A stretch of 64,000 bases of DNA, from NCBI RefSeq assembly GCF_003347515.1, contig NZ_QEII01000318.1, positions 62,001 through 126,000 of the forward strand, written 5' to 3'. This stretch comes from Rhodoferax ferrireducens. GTDB lineage: Bacteria > Pseudomonadota > Gammaproteobacteria > Burkholderiales > Burkholderiaceae_C. Both the position numbers and the translations under genes were made by a program. Below, in pieces: positions 41,469 through 50,665 of this stretch (the first letter of the stretch is position 1; every line of letters begins with the position of its first letter). Below the pieces are notes generated by a model. That model saw nothing but the letters and a program-made list of their open reading frames with translations, searched no databases and was not told where the DNA came from.

Positions 41469-43325
41469 ATGGCGCTTCTACAAATCTCCGAACCCGGTCA
41501 GACCCCCAACCCCCATCAGCGACGTATAGCGGTAGGCATTGATCTGGGCACCACCCATTCGCTGGTCGCCGCAGTGCGTCATGGTGTGGCCGAATGCCTG
41601 CCTGATGCACAGGGCCGTGTCATCTTGCCGTCGGTTGTTCGCTACCTTCAAGGTGGTGGCCGGCAAATCGGCTTCGACGCTCAGGAGGCGCTCGCGCTGG
41701 ATCCCGAGAACTCCATCGCTTCGGTCAAACGTTTCATGGGGCGCAGCGTCGCGGATGTCACCGGGCATGGCAGGCTACCCTACCATTTTGTCGATCACCC
41801 GGGCATGCTTGGCTTGCAGACGGTTCAGGGTGAGAAATCACCGGTGGAGGTGAGCGCCGATATTCTGGCTACCTTGCGTTACCGCGCCGAAGATACTTTT
41901 AGCGACGATCTGTTTGGCGCCGTGATCACGGTGCCGGCGTATTTTGATGACGCACAGCGTCAGGCGACCAAAGACGCCGCGCAGTTGGCCAGCCTGAATG
42001 TGTTGCGGCTCATCAACGAGCCCACTGCGGCGGCAATCGCTTACGGACTCGACAATGCCAGTGAAGGCATTTACGCCATCTACGATCTCGGCGGCGGCAC
42101 CTTTGACATCTCGATTTTGCGACTTACCAAAGGCGTCTTCGAAGTAGTGGCCACGGGCGGCGACTCGGCGCTCGGCGGTGACGACTACGACCATGCGCTG
42201 GCCGATTGGGTATTGGCGCAAACCGGCACGCGGGCGCTGTCGGCATCCGACAAGGCCGTCCTCAAGGTGGCCGCCCGTGCCTGCAAGGAAGCGTTGACTG
42301 CTGCAGAATCAGTAGCATTCTCTGCTGAATTGACGGGGGCTGCAGTCATATTTGATGTCAATGTTTCGCAGTTTGAGACCGTCACGAGCAGTCTGACTGC
42401 CCGAACCCTTGCAGCCGTGCGCAAAGCCTTGCGCGATGCCAGGCTGTCGGTGGACGAGGTCAAAGGCGTGGTCATGGTGGGGGGCTCTACCCGCATGCCG
42501 CAAATTCAAAAAGCCGTGGCCAGTTTCTTTGGCCGCGAGCCGCTGAACAACCTCAACCCCGATGAAGTCGTGGCCCTGGGCGCAGCTATTCAGGCCAACC
42601 AACTGGCGGGTAACAACTTGGCAGGTGACTTGCTGTTGCTGGACGTGATTCCCCTGTCCCTGGGCATTGAGACTATGGGCGGGCTGGTGGAGCGCATCGT
42701 GCCGCGCAACGAAACCATTCCGACTGCCAAGGCGCAAGACTTCACGACCTACAAAGACGGCCAGACTGCACTGGCTCTGCATGTCGTGCAGGGTGAGCGA
42801 GACTTGGTGGCCGACTGCCGCAGTCTGGCGCGCTTTGAGTTGCGCGGCATTCCGCCGATGGCCGCAGGTGCCGCACGCATCCGGGTCACCTTCACCGTGG
42901 ATGCGGACGGGCTCTTGAACGTCAGTGCCAAAGAGCAGATCAGTGGTGTGGAAGCCCGCATTGACGTCAAGCCCTCGTACGGTCTGGCCGATGATCAAAT
43001 TGCCAGGATGCTGCAAGACAGCTTTACCACGGCCGAGGCAGACATGAAAGCCCGTGCGCTGGTCGAGGCACGTGTCGATGGTGACCGCATGCTGCTGGCG
43101 ACGCAAAGCGCGCTGGCGGCCGACGGCGATTTGCTCTCTGACGCCGAACGTGCCGATATCGATGCACTGATGGTTGCGGTACACGCCGCAAGGCCGCTGG
43201 AGGACGCGGCCCTCATTGAGGCCGCCACACAGGCGCTGGGCAAGGGCACCGAGGCATTCGCCGCCATGCGGATGAACCGGGGCATTCAAAAAGCACTGGC
43301 CGGAAAGAACATCGAGACGGTCTGA
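41469..43325 (+). CDS. hscA: Chaperone HscA
   Basis: A specialised Hsp70 that binds the IscU LPPVK motif and drives cluster transfer. The 618 residues contain [60 protein letters not shown] and [14 protein letters not shown] in the nucleotide-binding domain, then the substrate-binding domain with [18 protein letters not shown]. Residues ~278-305 are encoded by a locally AT-richer stretch (about 42298-42372), but the frame and fold motifs are intact. Confidence 0.96.
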   Translation: MALLQISEPGQTPNPHQRRIAVGIDLGTTHSLVAAVRHGVAECLPDAQGRVILPSVVRYLQGGGRQIGFDAQEALALDPENSIASVKRFMGRSVADVTGHGRLPYHFVDHPGMLGLQTVQGEKSPVEVSADILATLRYRAEDTFSDDLFGAVITVPAYFDDAQRQATKDAAQLASLNVLRLINEPTAAAIAYGLDNASEGIYAIYDLGGGTFDISILRLTKGVFEVVATGGDSALGGDDYDHALADWVLAQTGTRALSASDKAVLKVAARACKEALTAAESVAFSAELTGAAVIFDVNVSQFETVTSSLTARTLAAVRKALRDARLSVDEVKGVVMVGGSTRMPQIQKAVASFFGREPLNNLNPDEVVALGAAIQANQLAGNNLAGDLLLLDVIPLSLGIETMGGLVERIVPRNETIPTAKAQDFTTYKDGQTALALHVVQGERDLVADCRSLARFELRGIPPMAAGAARIRVTFTVDADGLLNVSAKEQISGVEARIDVKPSYGLADDQIARMLQDSFTTAEADMKARALVEARVDGDRMLLATQSALAADGDLLSDAERADIDALMVAVHAARPLEDAALIEAATQALGKGTEAFAAMRMNRGIQKALAGKNIETV

Positions 43326-43347
43326 ACCAGACCCACCGGAACAATAC

Positions 43348-43686
43348 ATGCCCATCATCAAAATACTGCCCCATCCCGAGTACTGCCCGCAGGGCGCCGA
43401 AATATCGGCACCTGCCGGCACCTCGGTTTGCGAGGCCTTGCTGGACAACCATATCAACATCGAGCATGCATGTGACATGGTGTGTGCTTGCACGACCTGC
43501 CACGTTATCGTGCGTGAAGGGTTTGCGTCACTGAATGAACTCGATGAAAACGAGGAAGATCTGCTCGACCGTGCCTGGGGCCTGGAGCCCAATTCGCGGC
43601 TAAGTTGCCAAGCCATACTCGCACAAAAAGACTTGGTCGTGGAGATCCCCAAGTACTCTATCAATCATGCCAAAGAAGCTCACTGA
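43348..43686 (+). CDS. fdx: [2Fe-2S] ferredoxin, ISC type
   Basis: Adrenodoxin-type ferredoxin that supplies electrons for cluster assembly. The 112 residues have ligands Cys42, Cys48, Cys51 and Cys87 (HACDMVCACTTCHV, LSCQA) with the additional Cys46 typical of bacterial Fdx. It ends the isc operon, 22 bases after hscA. No iscX follows. Confidence 0.96.
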   Translation: MPIIKILPHPEYCPQGAEISAPAGTSVCEALLDNHINIEHACDMVCACTTCHVIVREGFASLNELDENEEDLLDRAWGLEPNSRLSCQAILAQKDLVVEIPKYSINHAKEAH

Positions 43687-43700
43687 CTGTTAACCGCCCC

Positions 43701-44402
43701 ATGCGTCAAATTTTTTTGGATACCGAAACAACAGGCCTGTCAGCCGACAACGGTGACCGCGTGATTGAAATTGGCTGCGTTGAGTTGTTCAACCGGAAAC
43801 TGACCGGCAACAACAAGCATTTTTACTTGAACCCCGGGCGTGAAAGCCACGAAGAAGCGCTCAAGGTGCACGGCATTACCAGCGAGTTTTTGAAGGACAA
43901 GCCCAAGTTCGACGCTGTGGCAGACGAGCTGCTGGCGTATCTGCAAGACGCCGACATCGTCATTCACAACGCAGCTTTTGACGTGGGGTTTTTGAACAAG
44001 GAACTGGCGCTGATGGGTCGCCCCTTGTTCAAGGACTATGTGGCCAGCGTGACCGATACCTTGGTCATGGCCAAGGAGATGTTCCCTGGCAAGCGCAATT
44101 CACTGGATGCGCTGTGTTCGCGGCTGGGTGTTGACAATTCAGGGCGAACCCTGCACGGCGCCTTGCTGGATGCTGAACTGCTGGCCGATGTGTATATCAA
44201 CCTGACGCGAGGGCAGGATGCCTTGCTGATCGATGTGGGCTCGACGGAAAGTACGGGACTCAACGTTGTGGCAATTGACCTGCTTGGTTTTGATCTGCCG
44301 GTGCTGGCCGCCAATGACCAGGAGATTGCCGCGCATGAAGAGGTTCTCAAGCAGATTGACAAAGCCAGCAGCAGTAAAACGGTTTGGCGTTTGTCGGCTT
44401 AA
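43701..44402 (+). CDS. dnaQ: DNA polymerase III subunit epsilon
   Basis: Proofreading 3'-5' exonuclease of the replicase. I use the ATG at 43701, giving 233 residues; the longer frame to 43605 lies inside fdx. The exonuclease motifs are Exo I IFLDTETTGL (residues 4-13), Exo II HNAAFDVGFLNKEL and Exo III HGALLDAELLADVYINL. The C-terminal part (VLAANDQEIAAHE) binds the alpha subunit. It is read in the same direction as the isc operon, 14 bases after fdx. Confidence 0.94.
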   Translation: MRQIFLDTETTGLSADNGDRVIEIGCVELFNRKLTGNNKHFYLNPGRESHEEALKVHGITSEFLKDKPKFDAVADELLAYLQDADIVIHNAAFDVGFLNKELALMGRPLFKDYVASVTDTLVMAKEMFPGKRNSLDALCSRLGVDNSGRTLHGALLDAELLADVYINLTRGQDALLIDVGSTESTGLNVVAIDLLGFDLPVLAANDQEIAAHEEVLKQIDKASSSKTVWRLSA

Positions 44403-44441
44403 AAGTATGGCATAATTCTAGGCTTTCCTGAAACGAATTCA

Positions 44442-44516
44442 GGGCGGTTAGCTCAGGGGTAGAGCACTGCATTCACACTGCAGGGGTCGCAAGTTCGAAA
44501 CTTGCACTGCCCACCA
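44442..44516 (+). tRNA. tRNA-Val (anticodon CAC)
   Basis: A 75-base cloverleaf with acceptor arms GGGCGGT and ACTGCCC (one G-T pair), anticodon stem CTGCA/TGCAG around loop TTCACAC (anticodon CAC), T-arm AAGTTCGAAACTT and encoded ACCA end. Reads GTG. Confidence 0.95.
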
Positions 44517-44534
44517 ATTTATTGGTAATAGATC

Positions 44535-44566
44535 AAGGACTTACGAGAAATCGTAAGTCCTTTTTT
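44535..44566 (+). terminator. Intrinsic terminator after tRNA-Val
   Basis: A perfect 12-base stem (AAGGACTTACGA with complement) and GAAA tetraloop, then six T residues. It ends the tRNA-Val transcript. Confidence 0.92.
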
Positions 44567-44643
44567 ATCGCCTCTGCGAAAAACGGTGGATGGGGTAGAT
44601 GCCATTCATCGTTTCCCGGGGACTATTTTGAATTGCACAATAA

Positions 44644-44657
44644 GCGTATATTCGAAT
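44644..44657 (+). promoter_or_regulatory. Candidate ArsR operator before its own gene
   Basis: GCGTATATTCGAAT contains the palindrome ATTCGAAT (44650-44657) over a TATATT -10-like box, 25 bases before the regulator's ATG. GCGTATAT also occurs at the promoter of the sulfide dehydrogenase genes (45652-45659), suggesting a common operator. Confidence 0.4.
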
Positions 44658-44681
44658 CAACGAAATTAAGAGCAGGGCGTC

Positions 44682-45047
44682 ATGCCTGCATGCGAAATTC
44701 CTATGGCAAAACCTTCAGTACACGTGACCCCATCCGAACTGGATAAACCGGATGAAGTCTTTGACATGGCCGCGGAGTTATTCCGGGTCATGTCTGCGCC
44801 CATGCGGCTGAAAATTATCAGTTGTCTTTGCGATGGCGAGAAGAATGTGAGCTATCTGCTCGGGAAAATCGACACCACCCAGCCCAATATGTCGCAGCAC
44901 CTGAATACCCTGTATCAGGCGGGAATTCTGGGAAAACGGCGCGAAGGCGTCCAGATTCATTATCGAATCATTGACGACCGGGTAGCCGCCCTTTGCCGTG
45001 CCGTGTGCACGCAGATTGCGACTGAGGGAAACTTCCAGGATACCTGA
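44682..45047 (+). CDS. ArsR family repressor, probable sulfide/persulfide sensor
   Basis: A 121-residue winged-helix repressor. The core reads LFRVMSAPMRLKIISCLCDGEKNVSYLLGKI in parts, with recognition helix TTQPNMSQHLNTLYQAGIL and wing KRREGVQIHYRI. It lacks the classical metal-site ELCVCDL. Instead it has Cys48 and Cys50 in helix 3 and Cys105 and Cys109 near the C-terminus. SqrR/BigR-type repressors use one cysteine from each of these two regions to form a tetrasulfide bridge. Placement before DsrE, flavocytochrome c and thiosulfate-transporter genes supports this. Start at 44682 has GCAGGG upstream; ATG at 44703 is an alternative. Confidence 0.85.
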   Translation: MPACEIPMAKPSVHVTPSELDKPDEVFDMAAELFRVMSAPMRLKIISCLCDGEKNVSYLLGKIDTTQPNMSQHLNTLYQAGILGKRREGVQIHYRIIDDRVAALCRAVCTQIATEGNFQDT

Positions 45048-45081
45048 CCGTGCAGGGTGCAGACTCCCGGCTCGAAGTGCA

Positions 45082-45495
45082 TCAGGGCTTGATGTAGACG
45101 AAGCCTTCTTTGGCTTGCAGTTTGGCTGCTTCCGAAACGCCTGAAGGCACAATTTTGGTCTCCATCAGGAGCTTGTCGGGCGCAATATTGCGCACTGTCA
45201 GGGTGTTGTTGCAGACACGGAATTCGACGCCACGACCGGCGAGCGTACTCACCGACGAGCTGAATTCACGTCCCCGGCTGTCTTTTGCGTCCTGCAGCAG
45301 GAAATCAATGCCGGGTCCATTGGTGACCACCACAATCCTCGCCTTGGGGTCTGCGTCCAAATGATTCTGAATGTTATTCAGCGCTGCTGCAGCCGTGTCA
45401 ATGCCCGTGGTGATGTGATAGACGGCTTTGACGTCTTGTGCGCTGGCAAAGCTGACCCAAGCGGCCAGGACGAAGGTGAAAAGTAGTTTGTACAT
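45082..45495 (-). CDS. Periplasmic DsrE/F-like protein
   Basis: A 137-residue protein from the ATG at 45495 (AGGAGACAATCC upstream) with a signal peptide ending SFASA near residue 19. The mature part has the DsrE fold pattern: VKAVYHITTGIDTAAAALNNIQNHL, ARIVVVTNGPGIDFLL and GVEFRVCNNTL with a single conserved-position cysteine. Cytoplasmic DsrE proteins carry sulfur; exported ones accompany sulfur-oxidation genes. It is divergent from the cytochrome/sulfide dehydrogenase operon and convergent with the ArsR gene. Confidence 0.85.
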   Translation of the reverse strand: MYKLLFTFVLAAWVSFASAQDVKAVYHITTGIDTAAAALNNIQNHLDADPKARIVVVTNGPGIDFLLQDAKDSRGREFSSSVSTLAGRGVEFRVCNNTLTVRNIAPDKLLMETKIVPSGVSEAAKLQAKEGFVYIKP

Positions 45496-45633
45496 GGATT
45501 GTCTCCTATAGGAATTTTGGGGTGTTGACCGGGCCCTGAGCAAACCGGAACCGCGTCATTAGACGCATTCCGGCGCCCCGCATTCACGTCTTTGATGCAC
45601 GTCCTTCGGGTTTGTACGGTATTTGATTCCACG

Positions 45634-45681
45634 TTGAATGTATTACCATTTGCGTATATAAGATGCGGCGAATAAATATTC
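45634..45681 (+). promoter_or_regulatory. Candidate promoter and operator of the sulfide dehydrogenase operon
   Basis: TTGAAT (45634-45639) and TATAAG (45657-45662) are 17 bases apart. The palindrome GAATA-AA-TATTC (45670-45681) sits at the expected start of transcription, and ATTC-N6-GAAT (45626-45639) overlaps the -35. Such sites suit repression by the neighbouring ArsR protein. The 245-base divergent gap also serves the DsrE gene. Confidence 0.45.
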
Positions 45682-45740
45682 CAACAGATTCTTTTTGCCA
45701 GCCGCAAGCGTCCGGATTGTGAATACTTCAAGGAGACAAC

Positions 45741-46046
45741 ATGAAAAAACGGATCAAAGGGCTGGCAGGCATCGCGCTGGCCACCTTGTCCGCGTGGGCC
45801 ATGGGTGCCGACGCATTGCAGGTGCGCAGCATGGCGGCGTCCTGTGCCGGTTGCCATGGCACCAGCGGCGTCGCCCAGCAGGGAATGGAGTCCCTGGCCG
45901 GTCAGTCCAAAGAAGATTTACTCAAAAAAATGCTTGACTTCAAAACTGGCAAAAAGCCCGCCACGCTCATGCATCAGCTCTCCAAGGGCTACTCGGATGA
46001 GCAACTTGAGCAACTGGCCAGCTATTTCGCTGCCTTGAAAAAATAA
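45741..46046 (+). CDS. fccA: Small c-type cytochrome, sulfide dehydrogenase haem subunit type
   Basis: A 101-residue periplasmic monohaem cytochrome. The signal peptide (~residues 1-22) ends AMGADA. Haem site CAGCH is at 35-39 (Cys35, Cys38, His39), with a likely distal Met in TLMHQL near residue 67. AAGGAG precedes the ATG. It lies 11 bases before the flavoprotein gene and is probably its electron acceptor, making it a FccA/SoxE-type subunit. Confidence 0.85.
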   Translation: MKKRIKGLAGIALATLSAWAMGADALQVRSMAASCAGCHGTSGVAQQGMESLAGQSKEDLLKKMLDFKTGKKPATLMHQLSKGYSDEQLEQLASYFAALKK

Positions 46047-46057
46047 GGGAGCCCGCC

Positions 46058-47332
46058 ATGAAACGTCGTCAATTTGTGCAAACCGTCGGTGCCATCGGCG
46101 CGCTAGGTCTGATGTCGGGCTGTTCGACCACCGGGGCCAGTCGCGGGCCCAAAGTGGTGGTGGTCGGGGGCGGATATGGTGGCGCCACCGCCGCAAAATA
46201 CGTGCGCATGTGGTCCGATTACGGTATTCAGGTCACACTGGTGGAGCCCAATGCGTCGTTTATTTCCTGCCCGATCTCCAATCTCGTGCTGGGCGGCAGC
46301 AAGACCATGGCCGACATCACGACGCCGTATGACAACCTGGTCAAGCGCCACGGCGTCAATCTGGTGCGTGACATGGTCACCTCCATTGATGCGGAGAAGC
46401 GGCTGGTAAAACTCGCCAGTGGAGGCGAATTGCCTTATGACCGTTTAATCTTGTCGCCTGGCGTGGACTTCATGTGGGACACCCTGCCTGGTATGGCCAA
46501 GGCCGGCGCGCAGGACAAGGTGCTGCATTCCTGGAAAGCCGGCACCCAAACGGTCGCCCTGCGCAAACAGCTTGAAGCCATGCCGGATGGTGGCGTGTAT
46601 GCATTGTCGATTCCGCTGGCTCCCTACCGATGTCCTCCCGGCCCGTATGAGCGGGCCTGCCAGGTGGCGCACTACTTCAGCAAAACAAAACCCAGGAGCA
46701 AGGTGCTGATCCTGGACGCCAATGACGACGTCACCTCCAAAGGTCCCTTGTTTAAAAAGGCGTGGGCAGAGCGTTACAAAGGCATTGTCGAATACCGTCC
46801 CAAGCATGGTGCTGTGGATGTGGATGCTGCCGCCAACACATTGAAGTTTGAGTTCAATGACGAGGTCAGGGCCGACGTGCTCAATGTCATTCCCGGCATG
46901 CGAGCGGGCGATATTGCGGTCAAGACCGGGCTGGCCACGGCCAACAAGCGTTGGTGCGAAGTGGACTTCTTGACCTTTGAATCCAAGGCTGCGAAAAACA
47001 TTCATGTGCTGGGGGACTCCATTCAAATCTCCCCCGCCATGCCCAAGTCGGGTCACATGGCCAACCAGCACGGTAAAACTTGCGCCGCGGCCGTTGTCGC
47101 CTTGCTGACGGGCAAGGCACCCAACGACATGCCAATTTACAACAATACCTGCTACAGCTTTGTCAGTGACGAGGATGTGGTGCACGTGGCCAGTGTTCAT
47201 CGCTACGACGCAGAGAAGAAAACCATGCTGACTGTGGCTGGTTCTGGAGGCGTGTCCAGTGGTGCCAACGAGCTGGAGGGACGCTACGCTCTGGCTTGGG
47301 CGCGCGGCATCTGGGCCGATACACTGGGTTGA
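46058..47332 (+). CDS. fccB: Flavocytochrome c sulfide dehydrogenase, flavoprotein subunit
   Basis: Oxidises sulfide to sulfur in the periplasm and passes electrons to cytochrome c. The 424-residue protein has a twin-arginine-type leader (KRRQFVQTVGAIGALGL), with LMSGC also allowing lipid attachment. FAD site VVVVGGGYGGATAAKY is at ~33-48. The redox-active disulfide partners are visible as Cys192 in YRCPPGPYERA and Cys365 in NNTCYSF. The FAD-binding C-terminal motif HVLGDSIQISPAMPKSGHMAN also matches FccB/SoxF. A dihaem cytochrome gene follows 4 bases later. Confidence 0.93.
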   Translation: MKRRQFVQTVGAIGALGLMSGCSTTGASRGPKVVVVGGGYGGATAAKYVRMWSDYGIQVTLVEPNASFISCPISNLVLGGSKTMADITTPYDNLVKRHGVNLVRDMVTSIDAEKRLVKLASGGELPYDRLILSPGVDFMWDTLPGMAKAGAQDKVLHSWKAGTQTVALRKQLEAMPDGGVYALSIPLAPYRCPPGPYERACQVAHYFSKTKPRSKVLILDANDDVTSKGPLFKKAWAERYKGIVEYRPKHGAVDVDAAANTLKFEFNDEVRADVLNVIPGMRAGDIAVKTGLATANKRWCEVDFLTFESKAAKNIHVLGDSIQISPAMPKSGHMANQHGKTCAAAVVALLTGKAPNDMPIYNNTCYSFVSDEDVVHVASVHRYDAEKKTMLTVAGSGGVSSGANELEGRYALAWARGIWADTLG

Positions 47333-47336
47333 TCAA

Positions 47337-47936
47337 ATGAAAACTGTCAGTAAGTGGAGTGCAGTGGCCGCGTGCCTGATGGTGGGTTCCGTTTGGGCCC
47401 AGGCGGATGAGGCCCGGGCGAAGAAAATTGTGTCTGGCGTCTGTTTCCTGTGTCACGGCGCTGAAGGGGAATCGTCCAGTGAGGTGTTCCCCCGGCTTGC
47501 TGGCCAGCACTGGGAATACGTCGCCAAGCAGCTGGAGAACTTCAAATCCGGCAAGCGCAAAAGCACCACCATGGTCGACATGGCTGCCAAACTCACGTCC
47601 GATGAAATGGTCGCGCTTGGCAAGTATTTTGAAAAAATGTCGGTGTCCCCTGAACCGGCCAAGGATGCTGAGCTGGCCGCTGTCGGCAAGTACATTTTTT
47701 ATTCAGGCGACAAGTTCAGTGGCGTGGCGGCGTGCGCCAGTTGTCACGGCAAAGAAGCCATGGGGACGGCCGCACTGCCGCGCCTGGCCGGCCAGTACGC
47801 GTCCTATATTGAGATGCAGCTCAGGCATTTTGGAAAACGTGAACGTACCAATGACAACGCCGTCATGCATGCCATTGCTAACAAAATGACAGCGCTTGAA
47901 ATGGCTGCCGTGGCCGAATACTTGGGCGGCAAGTAG
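47337..47936 (+). CDS. Dihaem cytochrome c, c4 type
   Basis: A 199-residue periplasmic protein with signal peptide ending VWAQA and two cytochrome domains: CFLCH at 36-40 and CASCH at 133-137. Each is followed by LAGQ motifs (FPRLAGQHWEYV, LPRLAGQYASYI) as in cytochrome c4, and candidate axial Met in STTMVDMA and NAVMHAIA. It could carry electrons from sulfide dehydrogenase to the terminal oxidase. It overlaps no gene; translation probably couples to fccB. Confidence 0.88.
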   Translation: MKTVSKWSAVAACLMVGSVWAQADEARAKKIVSGVCFLCHGAEGESSSEVFPRLAGQHWEYVAKQLENFKSGKRKSTTMVDMAAKLTSDEMVALGKYFEKMSVSPEPAKDAELAAVGKYIFYSGDKFSGVAACASCHGKEAMGTAALPRLAGQYASYIEMQLRHFGKRERTNDNAVMHAIANKMTALEMAAVAEYLGGK

Positions 47937-47945
47937 TGCCGTGAT

Positions 47946-49043
47946 TCAGGTTGCGAGTGCCGCCTGTGTTTGTTTCTTGCTGGCGGACGTGCTGACGGCG
48001 ACCGGATCCAGCAGGCGGTCAGTCAGACCGGCACCGGCCCACATGCCAACCAGTGTCACCCAGGCGGTCAATGCAAAAACGGCACCGCCAGTCATGCCGG
48101 CACCCACGGCGCAACCGCCGGCCAGCATGGAACCAAAACCCATCAAGATAGCGCCAGCGATATAGCGACGCATGCTGTAGCCATCCTTGAATCCTTCGAG
48201 CTTGAGGTCCTTGCCTATCCAGGCCCCGACAAAGGAGCCGACAAATACGCCTGGCAACAGGCCAAAATCAAATCCGATGGCGGGTGTCGGTGAGGCCAGC
48301 ACGCGCATCAGCCACTCCGCCGAAGGGCCGCTGAAAGTCAGGCCCTGCACCTGGACCACCTGGAACGAATTGATTGATATGAGGTGGGTGTACCACCATC
48401 CGGCTGCTACCGCCAGGCCGGTGCCGATGCCGCCGACCCATTTCCAGAAGCCCCACCCGCTACGCACCGAGAAGAACAGCGCGGCAGCAAACCACACCAG
48501 TCCAAAGAGAAGTCCGCCCCAGTGGCCCAGGCCGGTAATGGCCAGCAAGTCACGCGAACTACCCCCTTCTACGGTCCACCAGGTGCTGATGGTGTTGCGC
48601 AATGGCGCCAGAGATCCTGAGAGCGAGGCCTGGGCCGTGACGGCAAAGATCAGGCCAGACAGCAGCGCCCGCAAGTTGCCATTGGCCGACAAAATCAGCA
48701 AACGACTGGCGCAGCCCCGGGACATGATCATGCCAGCACCAAACAGCAGGCCTCCGATCAAGGCGCCGGAGATGCTGCCGCGTGTCGCAATTTGGCGTGC
48801 TGTGCTCACATCCAGCGAATGCGTCAGGATGAGCAACTGAACGCCAACGACGGCACTGGAAAACGCGAGCAACCACACGGAGAGTTTTTCGCCGAATTTT
48901 CGATGCCAGAACTCGATAGCTGCAGCCCGCATGCAGAATTTTGAACGCTGGGCAAAAAATCCAAATAAAACACCTATAACAAGACCCCCAAGCGCCAGGA
49001 CCAAGCTATCACCATAGCGCTCAAGAATGCTTGCAGGGTTCAT
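47946..49043 (-). CDS. YeeE/YedE family transporter (thiosulfate/sulfur-compound uptake type)
   Basis: A 365-residue inner-membrane protein of about nine to ten helices with the internally repeated YeeE/YedE architecture. Conserved cysteines lie in QRSKFCMRAA, SRGCASRLL and AGGCAVGAGMTGG. In the TsuA branch such cysteines pass thiosulfate along the pore. Its neighbours (FccAB, DsrE, SoxH, SoxW) fit uptake of thiosulfate or other reduced sulfur. The gene is convergent with the cytochrome operon and divergent from the SoxH-like gene. Confidence 0.88.
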   Translation of the reverse strand: MNPASILERYGDSLVLALGGLVIGVLFGFFAQRSKFCMRAAAIEFWHRKFGEKLSVWLLAFSSAVVGVQLLILTHSLDVSTARQIATRGSISGALIGGLLFGAGMIMSRGCASRLLILSANGNLRALLSGLIFAVTAQASLSGSLAPLRNTISTWWTVEGGSSRDLLAITGLGHWGGLLFGLVWFAAALFFSVRSGWGFWKWVGGIGTGLAVAAGWWYTHLISINSFQVVQVQGLTFSGPSAEWLMRVLASPTPAIGFDFGLLPGVFVGSFVGAWIGKDLKLEGFKDGYSMRRYIAGAILMGFGSMLAGGCAVGAGMTGGAVFALTAWVTLVGMWAGAGLTDRLLDPVAVSTSASKKQTQAALAT

Positions 49044-49182
49044 ACGGATTCCAAATAGTTCAGTAATAGCTTATATTAATGGTAAGTTTGAAAACCTGAG
49101 TGCTGTTTGATCTTGCTCAAGTTTTGTTTTGATGAGCTCCCGTGAGCTGATGCGGCGCAGATCGCCTTATTTTGGACAACCC

Positions 49183-50142
49183 ATGAAGACAATGAGAGAC
49201 TCGTTTCTGTGGCACTGCACGGTCGCACTGCTGGTCACGCTGAGCACCGCAATGGCCTGCGCTGACGAGGTGCCCGCCATGGTTGCTCACAAGGTGTCGG
49301 CTTCCGCCTGGTACGTGGAGGGCGTGTCCGCCCTGGGCTCGCCAGCCAACCAGAACTTCATCTCCAACGCGGCCTTTGTGGTGACGCCTGCTGGCGTGGT
49401 GGTGATCGATGCGCTCGGGTCGCCTGCCTTGGCGACGCGTTTGATCGCCGAGATCCGCAAAATTACGCCACAACCCATCACCCATCTGATCGTGACGCAT
49501 TACCACGCCGACCACATCTACGGTCTGCAGACGTTCAAGGCGCTGGGAACCCGAATCATTGCGCATGGTGCGGCACGGGCGTATCTGAATTCGGAAACCG
49601 CGCGCCTGCGACTTGAGGCGTCGCGCCAAGAACTCGCGCCCTGGGTCGACGCCCAAACCCGGCTGGTCGAGGCAGACGAGTGGATAGATGCTGAAAAAGA
49701 ATTCGCGGTGGGGGGTGTGCGTTTCCAGCTCAAACCCGTGGGTCCGTCGCACACGCCGGAAGATATGGCAATTTACATGCCCGCGGAAAAAGTGTTATTT
49801 GCTGGCGATCTGGTGTTTCGCAGCCGTATCCCTTTTGTTGGCCAGGCTGACAGTCGTCACTGGATCGCTGCGCTCGATAACCTGCTCGCCTTTGATACGA
49901 ACATCATCGTGCCTGGTCATGGCCCCCTTTCCAGCGAAGCCCGCAAGGACATGCAGCTCACGCGCGACTACCTCGTTTATCTTCGTACCTCCATGGGACA
50001 GGCGGCAAAGAACCTCGAACCATTTGAAGAGGCCTACAAGTCCACGGACTGGACCCAATTTGAACACCTGCCCCTGTTTCGGGTCGCCAATCGCATGAAC
50101 GCCTATAACACCTACCTGCTGCTCGAACACGAGGCCAATTGA
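49183..50142 (+). CDS. Exported MBL-fold hydrolase, SoxH-like
   Basis: A 319-residue metallo-beta-lactamase-fold protein, ATG at 49183 preceding a signal peptide that ends MACA near residue 27. Zinc motif HYHADH is at 106-111, with later ligands in GPSHTPED, FAGDLVFRSRI and VPGHGP. Similar proteins (SoxH) belong to sox clusters, where their role is unclear. The frame extends to 49129 but without a signal. Its stop overlaps the next start (TGATG). Confidence 0.85.
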   Translation: MKTMRDSFLWHCTVALLVTLSTAMACADEVPAMVAHKVSASAWYVEGVSALGSPANQNFISNAAFVVTPAGVVVIDALGSPALATRLIAEIRKITPQPITHLIVTHYHADHIYGLQTFKALGTRIIAHGAARAYLNSETARLRLEASRQELAPWVDAQTRLVEADEWIDAEKEFAVGGVRFQLKPVGPSHTPEDMAIYMPAEKVLFAGDLVFRSRIPFVGQADSRHWIAALDNLLAFDTNIIVPGHGPLSSEARKDMQLTRDYLVYLRTSMGQAAKNLEPFEEAYKSTDWTQFEHLPLFRVANRMNAYNTYLLLEHEAN

Positions 50143-50621
50143 TGCTGATACCTCTACAGCCTCTCTCGCGTCGTCTGCTGCTGGCGGGCGCTGCTGTTTC
50201 TGCCTGGAGGTCAAGTCAGGCCGCGCCAGTTACCTTGCCCACGCCAGTGTCACTGCCTGATGAGCTCGCACAGGCCCTGAAAAAAGGCAGTCCCTTGCTG
50301 GTGTTGGTCAGCCTTGAGGGTTGCCCGTTCTGCAGAGTGGCCCGCGAGAACTATCTTGGCCCCATGCGCGAGCAGCAGGGATTGGATGTCGTGCAGGTTG
50401 ACATGCGCAGCAGCAGGACGATCAAGGGCTTCAAAGGGGAGACCCTCACCCAGGATGAATTGATCCGCGCCTGGCGCATCAAGGTGGCGCCTAGCGTCCT
50501 GTTTTTTGGACGTGGTGGTGTGGAAGTCGTTGAGCGCCTGGTGGGTGGCTACATACCTGACTTTTACGGGGCTTATCTCGATGACCGGCTGCGTCTGGCG
50601 CGTGCGGCGCTGCGATCCTGA
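50142..50621 (+). CDS. Exported thioredoxin-like protein, SoxW-type
   Basis: A 159-residue protein with a signal peptide ([14 protein letters not shown]) and a thioredoxin fold. The redox motif CPFC (Cys61, Cys64) is in [14 protein letters not shown]; cis-Pro is in KVAPSVLFF. Its start overlaps the SoxH-like stop. SoxW proteins keep Sox cysteines reduced in the periplasm; here no soxXYZABCD are present in the window, so its client is unknown. Confidence 0.85.
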   Translation: MLIPLQPLSRRLLLAGAAVSAWRSSQAAPVTLPTPVSLPDELAQALKKGSPLLVLVSLEGCPFCRVARENYLGPMREQQGLDVVQVDMRSSRTIKGFKGETLTQDELIRAWRIKVAPSVLFFGRGGVEVVERLVGGYIPDFYGAYLDDRLRLARAALRS

Positions 50622-50665
50622 TACCCAGGTTCTATTTTGCCGAGACTGGGGTCTGGAGAGTCCAA

